A stretch of DNA of 64,000 nucleotides from Vulcaniibacterium gelatinicum (lineage in GTDB: Bacteria; Pseudomonadota; Gammaproteobacteria; Xanthomonadales; Xanthomonadaceae): positions 1-64,000 of the forward strand of contig NZ_VNKO01000016.1 in the NCBI RefSeq assembly GCF_008033445.1, in the 5' to 3' direction. Shown here in pieces: positions 37,153 to 45,445 of the stretch. Both the position numbers and the translations under genes were made by a program. The notes under the pieces were generated by a model. It made no database searches, was not told the DNA's origin, and was given only the letters and a program-made list of their open reading frames with translations. Position 1 is the first letter of the stretch. Every line of letters begins with the position of its first letter.

Positions 37153-37230
37153 GGCGCATTCCATCGCGTCCTGCGCAGGGGCCCGGCCCCGGCCGGGCCC
37201 ATCGGCATTCGTTCACAGGGGGACGAGAGG

Positions 37231-37533
37231 ATGGCGTTGACCAAGGCGGAAATGGCGGAACGGCTGTACGAGGACGTCGGCCTGAACAAGCGCGAAGCGA
37301 AGGAGTTCGTGGACGCGTTCTTCGACGTGCTGCGCGAGGCGCTGGAGAGCGGGCGCCAGGTGAAGCTGTCGGGCTTCGGCAACTTCGACCTGCGGCGCAA
37401 GAACCAGCGGCCGGGCCGCAATCCCAAGACCGGCGAGGAGATCCCGATCTCCGCGCGCACCGTGGTCACGTTCCGGCCCGGGCAGAAGCTGAAGGAGCGG
37501 GTGGAGGCCTACTCCGGAGGCGGCCATGCTTGA
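37231..37533 (+). CDS. ihfA: Integration host factor alpha subunit
   Basis: A 100-residue DNA-bending protein forming IHF with the beta subunit encoded elsewhere. It begins [31 protein letters not shown] and has the beta-arm sequence [29 protein letters not shown] with the intercalating Pro. GGGGGACGAGAGG precedes the ATG. It overlaps the MerR-type gene by 8 bases, the classical pheT-ihfA-merR arrangement. Confidence 0.97.
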   Translation: MALTKAEMAERLYEDVGLNKREAKEFVDAFFDVLREALESGRQVKLSGFGNFDLRRKNQRPGRNPKTGEEIPISARTVVTFRPGQKLKERVEAYSGGGHA

Positions 37534-37882
37534 TCCCGGCAGCAACCGCGAACTGCCGCCGATCCCGGCCAAGCGCTACTTCACCATCGGCGAGGTCAGC
37601 GAGCTGTGCGACGTCAAGCCGCACGTGCTGCGCTACTGGGAGACCGAGTTCCCCTCGCTCAAGCCGGTCAAGCGCCGCGGCAACCGCCGCTACTACCAGC
37701 GCCACGACGTGCTGCTGGTGCGCCAGATCCGCGGCCTGCTCTACGAGCAGGGCTACACCATCAGCGGCGCGCGCCTGCGCCTGGAGGGCGAGGGCGCGAA
37801 GAAGGAAGCCGCGCTGAGCACGCAGATCGTGCGCCAGGTGCGGATGGAGCTGGAGGAGATCCTGCAGCTGCTGCGGCGCTGA
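37526..37882 (+). CDS. MerR-family transcriptional regulator
   Basis: A 118-residue regulator with an N-terminal winged helix ([46 protein letters not shown]). A short C-terminal dimerisation helix ([23 protein letters not shown]) follows. There is no sensory domain with metal-binding cysteines, so it is not a metal or redox sensor. It is translated from an ATG inside ihfA. Targets are unknown; the family member at this locus is widely conserved. Confidence 0.93.
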   Translation: MLDPGSNRELPPIPAKRYFTIGEVSELCDVKPHVLRYWETEFPSLKPVKRRGNRRYYQRHDVLLVRQIRGLLYEQGYTISGARLRLEGEGAKKEAALSTQIVRQVRMELEEILQLLRR

Positions 37883-37933
37883 GCGGGCGCATGAACAGGA
37901 CCGGCCGGATGCGGCTATAATCCCACGCCTCAC

Positions 37934-38010
37934 CGGGGTATAGCGCAGCCTGGTAGCGCACCAGTCTGGGGGACTGGTGGTCGTCGGTTCGAATCCGGCT
38001 ACCCCGACCA
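37934..38010 (+). tRNA. tRNA-Pro (GGG)
   Basis: 77 bases including CCA. The acceptor CGGGGTA pairs with TACCCCG, and the D arm is AGCGCAGCCTGGTAGCGC. The anticodon stem CCAGT/ACTGG has loop CTGGGGG, and the T arm has GGTTCGAATCC. The anticodon GGG reads CCC and CCU. It lies after the merR gene in the same direction. Confidence 0.97.
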
Positions 38011-38022
38011 AACACGCGATGA

Positions 38023-38055
38023 ACGACGCCCGGCCCAAGCCGGGCGTCGTCGTTT
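38023..38055 (+). terminator. Terminator after tRNA-Pro
   Basis: ACGACGCCCGGC (38023-38034) pairs perfectly with GCCGGGCGTCGT (38039-38050) around CCAA, then CGTTT. It separates the tRNA transcript from the TraB/GumN-like gene. Confidence 0.75.
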
Positions 38056-38143
38056 CGCAGGAACCTCCGCCCGGCGACACTGTCTGAATGCGCCGTTCCG
38101 GTGCGCCGCACCGGCCTTCGCCACTTCGTCCTGGAGGAAAGGG

Positions 38144-39199
38144 ATGTCCCGTCGTCCATTGTCGGCCGCGTCGCTGTGCGTGGTGCTGTGCCTGTTCCTG
38201 TCCGTTGCCCGCGCGCAGGCGCCCGAGCCTGACTCCGCTCCCGCGGCGACGTCCGCACCGGCGTCGGCGTTCGCCGACCTGCCGATCCGCGACGAGGCGC
38301 CGGTGGTGGTCACCGGCGTACAGCCCGGGCCGGGCATGTGGAAGGTGTCGAAGGACGGCCGCACGCTGTGGGTGCTCGGCACCCTCTCGCCGCTGCCGGC
38401 GAAGATGGAGTGGGTCTCGCGCGACGTGGAGGCGGTGATCGCGCAGGCCGACGAGGTGATCTGGTCGCCTTCGCTGGTGTTCGATGCCGACATCGGCTTC
38501 TTCCGCGGCCTGCTGCTGATGCCCAGGGCGCTGAAGGCGCGCCGCAACCCGGACGGCAGGACCCTGCGCGAAGTGCTGCCCGCCGACCTCTATGCCCGCT
38601 GGCTGCCGCTCAAGCGCAAGCACCTGGGGCGCGATGAGGGCGTGGAGCAGTGGCGGCCGCTGTTTGCGGCGATGAAGCTGTACGAGGAGGCGCTCGAGGA
38701 TTCCGGCCTGCGCCAGGGCGGCGTGGTCGGCCCGGTGCTGATGCGCGCGATCAAGGCGCACGAGGTACGGCAGACGCGGCCGGAAGTGCGCGTGGTGATC
38801 GAGGATCCGAAGGCGGCGCTGGACGAGTTCCGCGGCACCAGCCTCGACGACATGGCGTGTTTCGAACAGACCCTGCGGCGCGTGGAAGCCGACCTCGACC
38901 GGATGCGCCTGCGCGCCAACGCCTGGGCCACCGGCGACCTCGCCACGCTGCGCGCGCTGCCCTACGAGGACCAGAACGAGAGCTGCGTACGCGCCACGCT
39001 GCAGACCGATGCGGTGCGCAAGCGCGTGCAGCGCGACCTGGAGGCGGAGATGCGCACGCGCTGGCTGGAGGCGGCGGAGAAGGCGCTGGCCGGCAACGGC
39101 GTGACCTTCGCGGTGCTGCCGATGCGCGACCTGCTGCGGCCGGACGGCCTGCTCGCCACGCTGCAGGCGCGCGGGTACACGGTCGAGGCGCCGGAGTAG
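38144..39199 (+). CDS. Secreted TraB/GumN-family protein
   Basis: A 351-residue exported protein; signal peptide 1-24 ends ARAQA. The core (VSKDGRTLWVLGTLSPLPAKMEW at the start and VLPMRDLLRPDGLLATLQARGYTVE at the end) matches the TraB/GumN family (PF01963). In the usual family motif GTxH the His is replaced: here it reads GTLSPLP. This suggests a subgroup that lacks the proposed metal-dependent hydrolase site. GGAGGAAAGG precedes ATG 38144. The role in the periplasm is unknown. Confidence 0.85.
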   Translation: MSRRPLSAASLCVVLCLFLSVARAQAPEPDSAPAATSAPASAFADLPIRDEAPVVVTGVQPGPGMWKVSKDGRTLWVLGTLSPLPAKMEWVSRDVEAVIAQADEVIWSPSLVFDADIGFFRGLLLMPRALKARRNPDGRTLREVLPADLYARWLPLKRKHLGRDEGVEQWRPLFAAMKLYEEALEDSGLRQGGVVGPVLMRAIKAHEVRQTRPEVRVVIEDPKAALDEFRGTSLDDMACFEQTLRRVEADLDRMRLRANAWATGDLATLRALPYEDQNESCVRATLQTDAVRKRVQRDLEAEMRTRWLEAAEKALAGNGVTFAVLPMRDLLRPDGLLATLQARGYTVEAPE

Positions 39200-39215
39200 C
39201 CGGCGCCGCGCGGCC

Positions 39216-41123
39216 TCAGCCGGCCGCGCTGCGCGGCGCGGCGGCGGGGGCGAGCTCGGGCCAGCGGGCCAGGACCGCGGCGCGGATCCCGGCCACGTCC
39301 AGGCCGGCCTCGGCCAGCAGTTCCTCGCGGCTGGCGTGGTGCTGGAACGCGTCGGGCAGGCCGAGGTGCAGCATCGGCAGGACGAGGTTCTCGCACGCCA
39401 GCAGCTCGCTCACGCCGGAACCGGCGCCGCCCATCACCACGTTGTCCTCGAGGGTGACCAGGCCCTGGTGGGTCTTGGCCAGTTCGACGATCAGCGCGTG
39501 GTCGAGCGGCTTGACGAAGCGCATGTTGACCACGGTCAGGCCGAGCTCCGCGCCGACCTGCTCGGCGGCGGGCACGAGCGCGCCGAAGGCGAGCAGGGCG
39601 ATGCGGCTGCCGCGGCGGCGCACCTCGGCCTTGCCGATCGGCAGGGTGTCGAGGGTGGGCTGCACCGCCACGCCCGGGCCGGTGCCGCGCGGATAGCGCA
39701 CCGCGGCCGGGCCCTCGTGGCGGAAGCCGGTGGTCAGCATCTGCCGGCACTCGTTCTCGTCCGCCGGCGCCATCACCACCATGCCCGGCACGCAGCGCAG
39801 GTAGGACAGGTCGAGGTTGCCGGCGTGGGTCGCGCCGTCCGGGCCGACCACGCCGCCGCGGTCGATCGCGAACAGCACATCCAAGTGCTGGATCGCCACG
39901 TCGTGCACGAGCTGGTCGTAGGCGCGCTGCAGGAAGGTGGAATAGATGGCGACCACGGGCTTGGCGCCCTCGCAGGCCATGCCCGCGGCGAGCGTCACTG
40001 CGTGCTGTTCGGCGATGGCGACGTCGAAGTAGCGGTCGGGATATTCCTGGCTGAAGCGCACCAGGCCCGAACCTTCGCGCATCGCCGGGGTGATGCCCAG
40101 CAGGCGCGGGTCGGCCGCGGCCATGTCGCACAGCCAGTCGGAGAAGACGTCGGTGTAGGTCGGCTTCTTCGCCCCGGGCTTGGGCACCATGCCCTGGGCG
40201 GGGTCGAACGGCGACACCGCGTGGTAACCGATCTGGTCCTCTTCGGCCAGCTCGTAGCCCTTGCCCTTGGTGGTGATGATGTGCAGCAGCTGCGGGCCCT
40301 TGAGGGTCTGCAGCGTCTTGAGCGTGGACACCAGGGCGTGGATGTCGTGGCCGTCGATCGGGCCGGTGTAGTGGAAGCCCATCTCCTCGAACAGGGTCGA
40401 GGGCACGAACATGCCCTTCCAGTGCTCCTCCCAGCGCTTGACGAAGCGCGCCGGCGCACCGTGCTTGTCGCCGAGCAGCTTCTTGCCGCCTTCGCGGATG
40501 GCATTCAGGGTGCGGCTGCCGGACAGGCGGCCGAGCATCTTGGTCAGCCCGCCGACGTTCTCGCTGATGGACATCCGGTTGTCGTTGAGGATCACCAGCA
40601 GGTTCGGCTCGGGCTCCATGCCGCCGGCGTGGTTGAGCGCCTCGTAGGCCATGCCGGCGGTCATCGCGCCATCGCCGATCACCGCGACCACCCGGCGCTC
40701 GCTGCCGGCGCGCGTGGCGGCGATGGCCATGCCCAGCGCGGCCGAGATCGAGGTCGAGGAGTGGCCGACGCCGAAGGTGTCGTACTCGCTCTCCTCGCGC
40801 TTGGGGAACGGTGCCACGCCGCCCTTCTGCTTGACCGTGTGGATGACGTCGCGGCGGCCGGTGAGGATCTTGTGCGGGTAGCACTGGTGGCCGACGTCCC
40901 AGACGATGCGGTCCTCGGGGGTGTCGTACAGCCAGTGCAGGGCGACGGTCAGTTCGATCACGCCCAGGCCGGCGCCGAAATGGCCGCCGCTGCGGCCGAC
41001 CGATTCGATCAGGTAGGCGCGCAGTTCGTCGGCGATCGCGCGCAGTTCGGATTCCTCGAACCGGCGCAGGTCGGCGGGGACGGAGATGCGGGACAGCCGC
41101 GGGTAGCGCTGCGGATCGATCAT
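39216..41123 (-). CDS. dxs: 1-deoxy-D-xylulose-5-phosphate synthase
   Basis: First enzyme of the MEP isoprenoid pathway, joining pyruvate and glyceraldehyde 3-phosphate with thiamine diphosphate. The 635-residue protein has the ThDP motif region [19 protein letters not shown]...NDNRMSIS, the domain with [18 protein letters not shown], and the transketolase pyrimidine-binding part ([17 protein letters not shown]). ATG 41123 gives the family N-terminus ([10 protein letters not shown]). No good ribosome binding site is seen. It converges with the TraB/GumN-like gene. Confidence 0.97.
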   Translation of the reverse strand: MIDPQRYPRLSRISVPADLRRFEESELRAIADELRAYLIESVGRSGGHFGAGLGVIELTVALHWLYDTPEDRIVWDVGHQCYPHKILTGRRDVIHTVKQKGGVAPFPKREESEYDTFGVGHSSTSISAALGMAIAATRAGSERRVVAVIGDGAMTAGMAYEALNHAGGMEPEPNLLVILNDNRMSISENVGGLTKMLGRLSGSRTLNAIREGGKKLLGDKHGAPARFVKRWEEHWKGMFVPSTLFEEMGFHYTGPIDGHDIHALVSTLKTLQTLKGPQLLHIITTKGKGYELAEEDQIGYHAVSPFDPAQGMVPKPGAKKPTYTDVFSDWLCDMAAADPRLLGITPAMREGSGLVRFSQEYPDRYFDVAIAEQHAVTLAAGMACEGAKPVVAIYSTFLQRAYDQLVHDVAIQHLDVLFAIDRGGVVGPDGATHAGNLDLSYLRCVPGMVVMAPADENECRQMLTTGFRHEGPAAVRYPRGTGPGVAVQPTLDTLPIGKAEVRRRGSRIALLAFGALVPAAEQVGAELGLTVVNMRFVKPLDHALIVELAKTHQGLVTLEDNVVMGGAGSGVSELLACENLVLPMLHLGLPDAFQHHASREELLAEAGLDVAGIRAAVLARWPELAPAAAPRSAAG

Positions 41124-41204
41124 GACGTCGTGGGGGACGGACGCGGCGAGCCGGTCATTGTCCCGCCACGGGGGCGGCGGGGGCAAGGTTGACCCCGCGC
41201 GGCC

Positions 41205-42230
41205 TCAGCGGCCGCGCAGGCGCCCCAGCAGACCGCCGGGCTTCTGCGGCTCGGGTTCGGGTTCCGGTTCGCGCCAGGGCTCGGCGTAGCCGGTGACCAG
41301 GTTGGCGTTGACGAAATCGGCCACTTCCTCGAGTGGCACCCCGCTGGCGGTGGCGACCTCCTCGAGCGTGGCCGGGGCCTTCATCATCGCGGTGGCGATG
41401 CGGAAGTGCTTGGGGAACTCGCGCTCGGTCTGCGGCCACTTGCCGAGCTTGAACTTGCCGGCGGGGTCGTAGCCGGGCAGCAGCCGGCCGTTGCCGGCGA
41501 CCAGGCCGCCGTACCACTGCAGGCGGGTGAGCGGTTGCGCGGGGCCGAGCGCGGCACTCTCCCGGGCCCAGGCGGCCGCGTCCACCGGCGCGAAGTCGGA
41601 AGCCGCGAGCACCTCGGCGTACAGCGGCGCGAGCGGCTTGAGCGCGGCGGGGCCGTGGTACAGGCGGGCGTCGGCGTCTATCAGCAGGGTGATGCTGTGG
41701 CGCTGCAGGCGCACGCGGCCGGCGAGCGCCCCGGGCGCCAGCCAGTCGCCCAGCCGGCGCTCCTGCGGCGGCGCAGGGGGCGGCACGGGTGCAACGGGCG
41801 CGGGTTCCGGCTCCGGCTCCGGTTCGGGTTCCGGCGCCGGCGTCACGATGGTGGCGACAGGCGCGGGCTCGGCTGCCGGCGGGGGCGGCGGTTCCGCGGG
41901 CGCTGGCGCGGCCGGGGCCGGGGCCGGCGCGCCGGCGATCTCGTTGAGCACCTCCACCAGCCCCTGCGCGCTCAGCGGGCGCGGCAGCCGGAAATCGGTC
42001 TGGGTTCGCGCGGAGGCGGTCAGGCCGATCACCTTCTTGCCGGCCGCATGCAGGCGCAGCCAGCTCATCGGCCCGTACATGCTGTCCATGTCCACGACGA
42101 CGTATTCGGCCTCGCTTTCCGGGAGCAGCCGCCAGCGGCCGCCGAGCTGGAGGTTGGCCGCCTGGAAGGCCGCGCGCAGCTCCGCTTCCGTCGCCGAATC
42201 CATGCCGGTGGTGCCGAGGGTCAAGGCCAT
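41205..42230 (-). CDS. Hypothetical protein with Pro/Glu repeat linker
   Basis: A 341-residue protein I do not recognise. It has an N-terminal domain (about 1-100) with mixed alpha/beta character (YVVVDMDSMYGPMSWLRLHAAGKKVIGLTAS, receiver-like in pattern). A long Pro/Ala linker contains an EPEPEPEPEP tract (about 133-143). A second domain (about 165-320) contains QRHSITLLIDADARLYHGPAALKPL. A second EPEPEP run lies near the end before a basic tail. No signal peptide or membrane segment is seen. It follows upstream of dxs in the same direction. Confidence 0.7.
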   Translation of the reverse strand: MALTLGTTGMDSATEAELRAAFQAANLQLGGRWRLLPESEAEYVVVDMDSMYGPMSWLRLHAAGKKVIGLTASARTQTDFRLPRPLSAQGLVEVLNEIAGAPAPAPAAPAPAEPPPPPAAEPAPVATIVTPAPEPEPEPEPEPAPVAPVPPPAPPQERRLGDWLAPGALAGRVRLQRHSITLLIDADARLYHGPAALKPLAPLYAEVLAASDFAPVDAAAWARESAALGPAQPLTRLQWYGGLVAGNGRLLPGYDPAGKFKLGKWPQTEREFPKHFRIATAMMKAPATLEEVATASGVPLEEVADFVNANLVTGYAEPWREPEPEPEPQKPGGLLGRLRGR

Positions 42231-42331
42231 CGTGGGTCTGCCGGTCGGTGGTCAAAGCGCCGAGTGTTCCCAAGCGCCGCGTCGGCGTCAACGCGGGCGC
42301 AGGGGAGCGGACGACGGGCGGCGGGCGGGGC

Positions 42332-42985
42332 TCACGCGCTCAGCCGCGTGCGCCTGGGCAGTTGCGCCTTCAGGAACGCCATCTGGTCGGCGAGGATGTG
42401 GCGATTGCTCAGGATCAGGTGCTCGATCCAGCTCGGCCGGTACGGTACCGCCAGCAGCGGCATGCCGGCCTGCTGCGGGGTGCGCCCGCCCTTGCGCGAG
42501 TTGCAGTGGAAGCAGGCGGTGACCACGTTCTCCCAGATGTCGCGGCCGCCGCGCGAGAGCGGCACCACGTGGTCGCGGGTGAGGTGGCTGCGGGTGAACT
42601 CGCCGCCGCAGTACAGGCACAGGTGCTGGTCGCGGGCGAACAGGGCGGCGTTGGTCAGCGCCGGCGTGGGATCGAGCGCCTGCGGCCGGGCGTGGCCGCG
42701 GGCGGCGATGATCGGGTGCAGTTCGAGGATGCTCTGCCGGCCGGTGGCACGGCAGGTGCCGCCGTGCAGGGTCAGGCAGGGCTCGCCCAGGGTCCAGGCC
42801 ACGGCGCCGCGGGCGTACAGGCAGGCCGCGTCCTGCCAGCTCATCCAGTCCAGCACGCGGCCGTGGGCGTCGAGCGAGAGCAGGCGCAGGGCGCGGATCG
42901 CGGGGGGCGGGGCGGCGCCGGGCCCGTCCGGGCCCGGGGAGGAACCGGTTGCGACCAGGCGCAGGGCGGCTGTGTCGGTCTCCAT
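42332..42985 (-). CDS. HNH endonuclease domain protein
   Basis: A 217-residue protein with an HNH nuclease core in the second half. CLYCGGEFTRSHLTRDHVVPLSRGGRDIWENVVTACFHCN shows both zinc-binding CxxC pairs and the catalytic DHV/N residues. The N-terminal part has no known domain (ALRLLSLDAHGRVLDWMSWQDAACLYARGAVAW, a pattern seen in other HNH proteins of this subgroup). The genomic neighbours give no clue to a target; the family occurs widely on proteobacterial chromosomes. A good promoter candidate sits just upstream. Confidence 0.88.
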   Translation of the reverse strand: METDTAALRLVATGSSPGPDGPGAAPPPAIRALRLLSLDAHGRVLDWMSWQDAACLYARGAVAWTLGEPCLTLHGGTCRATGRQSILELHPIIAARGHARPQALDPTPALTNAALFARDQHLCLYCGGEFTRSHLTRDHVVPLSRGGRDIWENVVTACFHCNSRKGGRTPQQAGMPLLAVPYRPSWIEHLILSNRHILADQMAFLKAQLPRRTRLSA

Positions 42986-42996
42986 CGCCCGCCCAG

Positions 42997-43025
42997 CTTA
43001 TACCCCACTGATGACGGTTTGCCCA
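42997..43025 (-). promoter_or_regulatory. Promoter of the HNH endonuclease gene
   Basis: On the minus strand TGGGCA (43025-43020) is followed after 17 bases by TATAAG (43002-42997), five of six to TATAAT. It lies 11 bases before the ATG. Confidence 0.45.
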
Positions 43026-43047
43026 CCGGGGCGGGCGTGGGGCGGTG

Positions 43048-44820
43048 TCAGGCGAGTTCCGGGAGCGAGCCGATCCCGCTTTCGATCGCGGCGGCGTGCG
43101 CGGCGGTGCGCGGCAGCAGGCGGGCGAAGTAGAAGCGGGCGGTGGCGCGCTTGTCGTCCTTGAACGCCTGCGGATGGCCGGAGGCGTCGGCCGCGGCCAC
43201 TGCGCGGGCCCACCAGTAGGCCAGGGCGAGGTAGCCGGTGTGGAACAGGTAGTCCCAGGCCGCCGCGCCGATCTCCTCCGGATTCGCGGCGGCGCGGGCC
43301 GTGCTGCGCTCGGTCAGCCGCCACCATTCCTCCGCCTTCGCGCGCAGCGGGGCGACGAATTCGGCCAGCGCCGCCTCGCCCGCATGTTCGGCGCAGAAGC
43401 GTTCGATCATCGCCAGGAAGGGTTTGGCGCCTTCGCCCCGCAACTGGATCACCTTGCGCCCGAGCAGGTCGAGGGCCTGGATGCCGGTGGTGCCCTCGTA
43501 CAGCGTGGTGATGCGCGCGTCGCGCACCAGCTGCTCCATGCCGTGCTCGCGGATGTAGCCGTGGCCGCCGAAACATTGCAGCGCGTGGTAGGTGCATTCC
43601 ACGCCCCATTCGGTCAGGCAGGCCTTGACGACCGGGGTGAGGAAGCCCAGCAGCGCCGCCGCCTCGGTGCGTTCCTGCGCGTCGGCGCTGCGTGCGGCCA
43701 CGTCCACCAGCGCGGAGGCGTGGTAGGCGAGCAGGCGCCCGCCTTCGACCAGCGCCTTCTGCGTGAGCAGCATGCGCCGCACGTCGGGGTGGACGATGAT
43801 CGGGTCGGCGGGCTTGTCCGGATGTCGCGGCCCCGACAACGCGCGCATCTGCAGGCGTTCGCGGGCGTAGCGCAGCGCGTTCTGCAGCGCGCGGTCGCTC
43901 AGGCCCAGGCCCTGCAGGCCGACCGCGAGGCGGGCGGTGTTCATCATGGTGAACATCGCCGCGAGGCCCTTGTTCGGCTCGCCGATCAGCCAGCCCTGCG
44001 CGGCGTCGAAGTTCATCACGCAGGTGGCCGAGCCGTGGATGCCCATCTTGTGCTCGAGCGCGCCGCAGCGCACCGCGTTGCGCCCGTCCACCACGCCGTC
44101 GCGGCCGACGCGCAGCTTGGGGACGATGAACATCGAGATGCCCTTCACGCCGGCCGGCGCGTCGGGCAGGCGCGCGAGCACCAGGTGCACGATGTTGTCG
44201 GTGAGGTCGTGCTCGCCGGCGGTGATGAAGATCTTGGTGCCGGTGATGGCGTGGCTGCCGTCGGGCTGCGGCTCGGCGCGGGTGCGCAGCAGGCCGAGGT
44301 CGCTGCCGCAGTGCGGTTCGGTCAGGCACATGGTGCCGGTCCAGCGGCCTTCCACCAGCGGCTTGAGGAACACCTCGCGCTGCCACGCCTCGCCGTGGTG
44401 CAGCAGCGCCTCGGTGGCGCCGTGCGAGAGCAGCGGGAAGTTGCCCCAGGCGAGGTTGGCGGCGTCGATCATCTCCTTGAGCGGCACGCCCAGCAGGTGC
44501 GGCAGGCCCTGGCCGCCGTACTCCGGCGGCGCGGTCAGGCCGCTCCAGCCGCCGGCGACGAACTGCGCGTAGGCCTCGCGGAAGCCGGGCGGGGTGCGCA
44601 CTTCGCCGGTGGCGGGGTCGAAGCGGCAGCCGGTCTCGTCGCCGATCCGGTTCAGCGGCGCGAGCACCGCGACGGCGAAGCGCGCAGCCTCCTCCAGCAC
44701 CGCGTCCATGAGGTCGCGGCTGGCCTCGGCATGGCCCAGGCGCGCGAACAGCGCTTCGGCGCCGAGCACGTCGTGGAGCGCGAAGCGGATCTCTTCGAGC
44801 GGGGCGGCATAGGTGCTCAT
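43048..44820 (-). CDS. Acyl-CoA dehydrogenase, long C-terminal type
   Basis: A 590-residue flavoprotein for the first step of beta-oxidation or a related acyl-CoA. Family elements include WTGTMCLTEPHCGSDLG, ITGTKIFITAGEHDLTDNIVHLVLAR and CTYHALQCFGGHGYIREHGMEQLVRDARITTLYEGTTGIQALDLLGRK. A C-terminal extension carries EEWWRLTERSTARAAANPEEIGAAAWDYLFHTGYLALAYWW. This is the longer DmdC/AcdA-like branch rather than short-chain enzymes. The AGGTGA ribosome binding site overlaps the stop of the upstream lipoprotein gene. Confidence 0.94.
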   Translation of the reverse strand: MSTYAAPLEEIRFALHDVLGAEALFARLGHAEASRDLMDAVLEEAARFAVAVLAPLNRIGDETGCRFDPATGEVRTPPGFREAYAQFVAGGWSGLTAPPEYGGQGLPHLLGVPLKEMIDAANLAWGNFPLLSHGATEALLHHGEAWQREVFLKPLVEGRWTGTMCLTEPHCGSDLGLLRTRAEPQPDGSHAITGTKIFITAGEHDLTDNIVHLVLARLPDAPAGVKGISMFIVPKLRVGRDGVVDGRNAVRCGALEHKMGIHGSATCVMNFDAAQGWLIGEPNKGLAAMFTMMNTARLAVGLQGLGLSDRALQNALRYARERLQMRALSGPRHPDKPADPIIVHPDVRRMLLTQKALVEGGRLLAYHASALVDVAARSADAQERTEAAALLGFLTPVVKACLTEWGVECTYHALQCFGGHGYIREHGMEQLVRDARITTLYEGTTGIQALDLLGRKVIQLRGEGAKPFLAMIERFCAEHAGEAALAEFVAPLRAKAEEWWRLTERSTARAAANPEEIGAAAWDYLFHTGYLALAYWWARAVAAADASGHPQAFKDDKRATARFYFARLLPRTAAHAAAIESGIGSLPELA

Positions 44821-44824
44821 CGGG

Positions 44825-45295
44825 TCACCTCATCACGCCGGGCACGCCGGGCACGGGGCTGAGCGCGCTGCTGCGCTCGATGTCGTAGCGGCGGGCGCGG
44901 GCGTCCTCGGGCGCGGCCTGGACCTGTCCGCGCAGGGTGTAGGGAAGCGAGCGGCGTTCGGCCAGCGCGGCGGCGACGGCGATGCGCGCGGCCGAGGCCG
45001 GCTGCAGCGCGAGCGTGACCACGTCGGCCGATTCCGGGCCGATGGCGAGGCCGGGCTGGCCGGCCAGGGTGCCGGCGCTCTGGCCGCCGATGTCGAAGGC
45101 GAGGCTGATGCTGTCGAAGCGCATGGGCACGCTGCTGTAGTTCTGCAGGCGCAGGTCCACCGACCAGGTGCCGTCGGCGTGCACGGTGAGCTGCTGCACG
45201 CTCGCCGACGGTTCCGAGACGCGCCGGACCGGGCCGCCGCCGCAGCCCGCCAGTCCCGCGCAGCACAACAACGCCACTCCCAGCCAAGCCTTCAT
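44825..45295 (-). CDS. Predicted lipoprotein, LEA/WHy-like
   Basis: A 156-residue protein with a lipoprotein signal ending GLAGCGGG (Cys18). The rest is a single domain of beta type with VHADGTWSVDLRLQNYSSVPMRFDSISLAFDIGGQSAGTL, resembling the Ig-like LEA-2/WHy fold that binds other proteins under stress. The assignment is weak. It lies 4 bases upstream of the acyl-CoA dehydrogenase start, so the two are co-transcribed. Confidence 0.75.
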   Translation of the reverse strand: MKAWLGVALLCCAGLAGCGGGPVRRVSEPSASVQQLTVHADGTWSVDLRLQNYSSVPMRFDSISLAFDIGGQSAGTLAGQPGLAIGPESADVVTLALQPASAARIAVAAALAERRSLPYTLRGQVQAAPEDARARRYDIERSSALSPVPGVPGVMR

Positions 45296-45370
45296 GCGTG
45301 TCCTCGCGGCAGTGAATTCGGGATCGGCGCGAGGATACTACGGCGCATGGTGCGGCCCGCGCGGGCGCGG

Positions 45371-45406
45371 AAAAGAGGAAGCCCGCCGGGGCGGCCGGCG
45401 GGCTTC
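45371..45406 (-). terminator. Terminator after the SLH-subtilase gene
   Basis: GAAGCCCGCCGG (45378-45389) pairs with CCGGCGGGCTTC (45395-45406). On the minus strand it is followed by CTCTTTT, so it ends transcription of the protease gene. Confidence 0.75.
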
Positions 45407-45445
45407 GTGTTGCGCGGAGCGAGGGGGCGCGTCCGCGCGAACGCC

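Noticed and set aside
41700-41900. Short tandem repeat in DNA encoding EPEPEPEP
   Set aside because: It is a Pro/Glu coding tract within an intact gene, not an independent repeat element.
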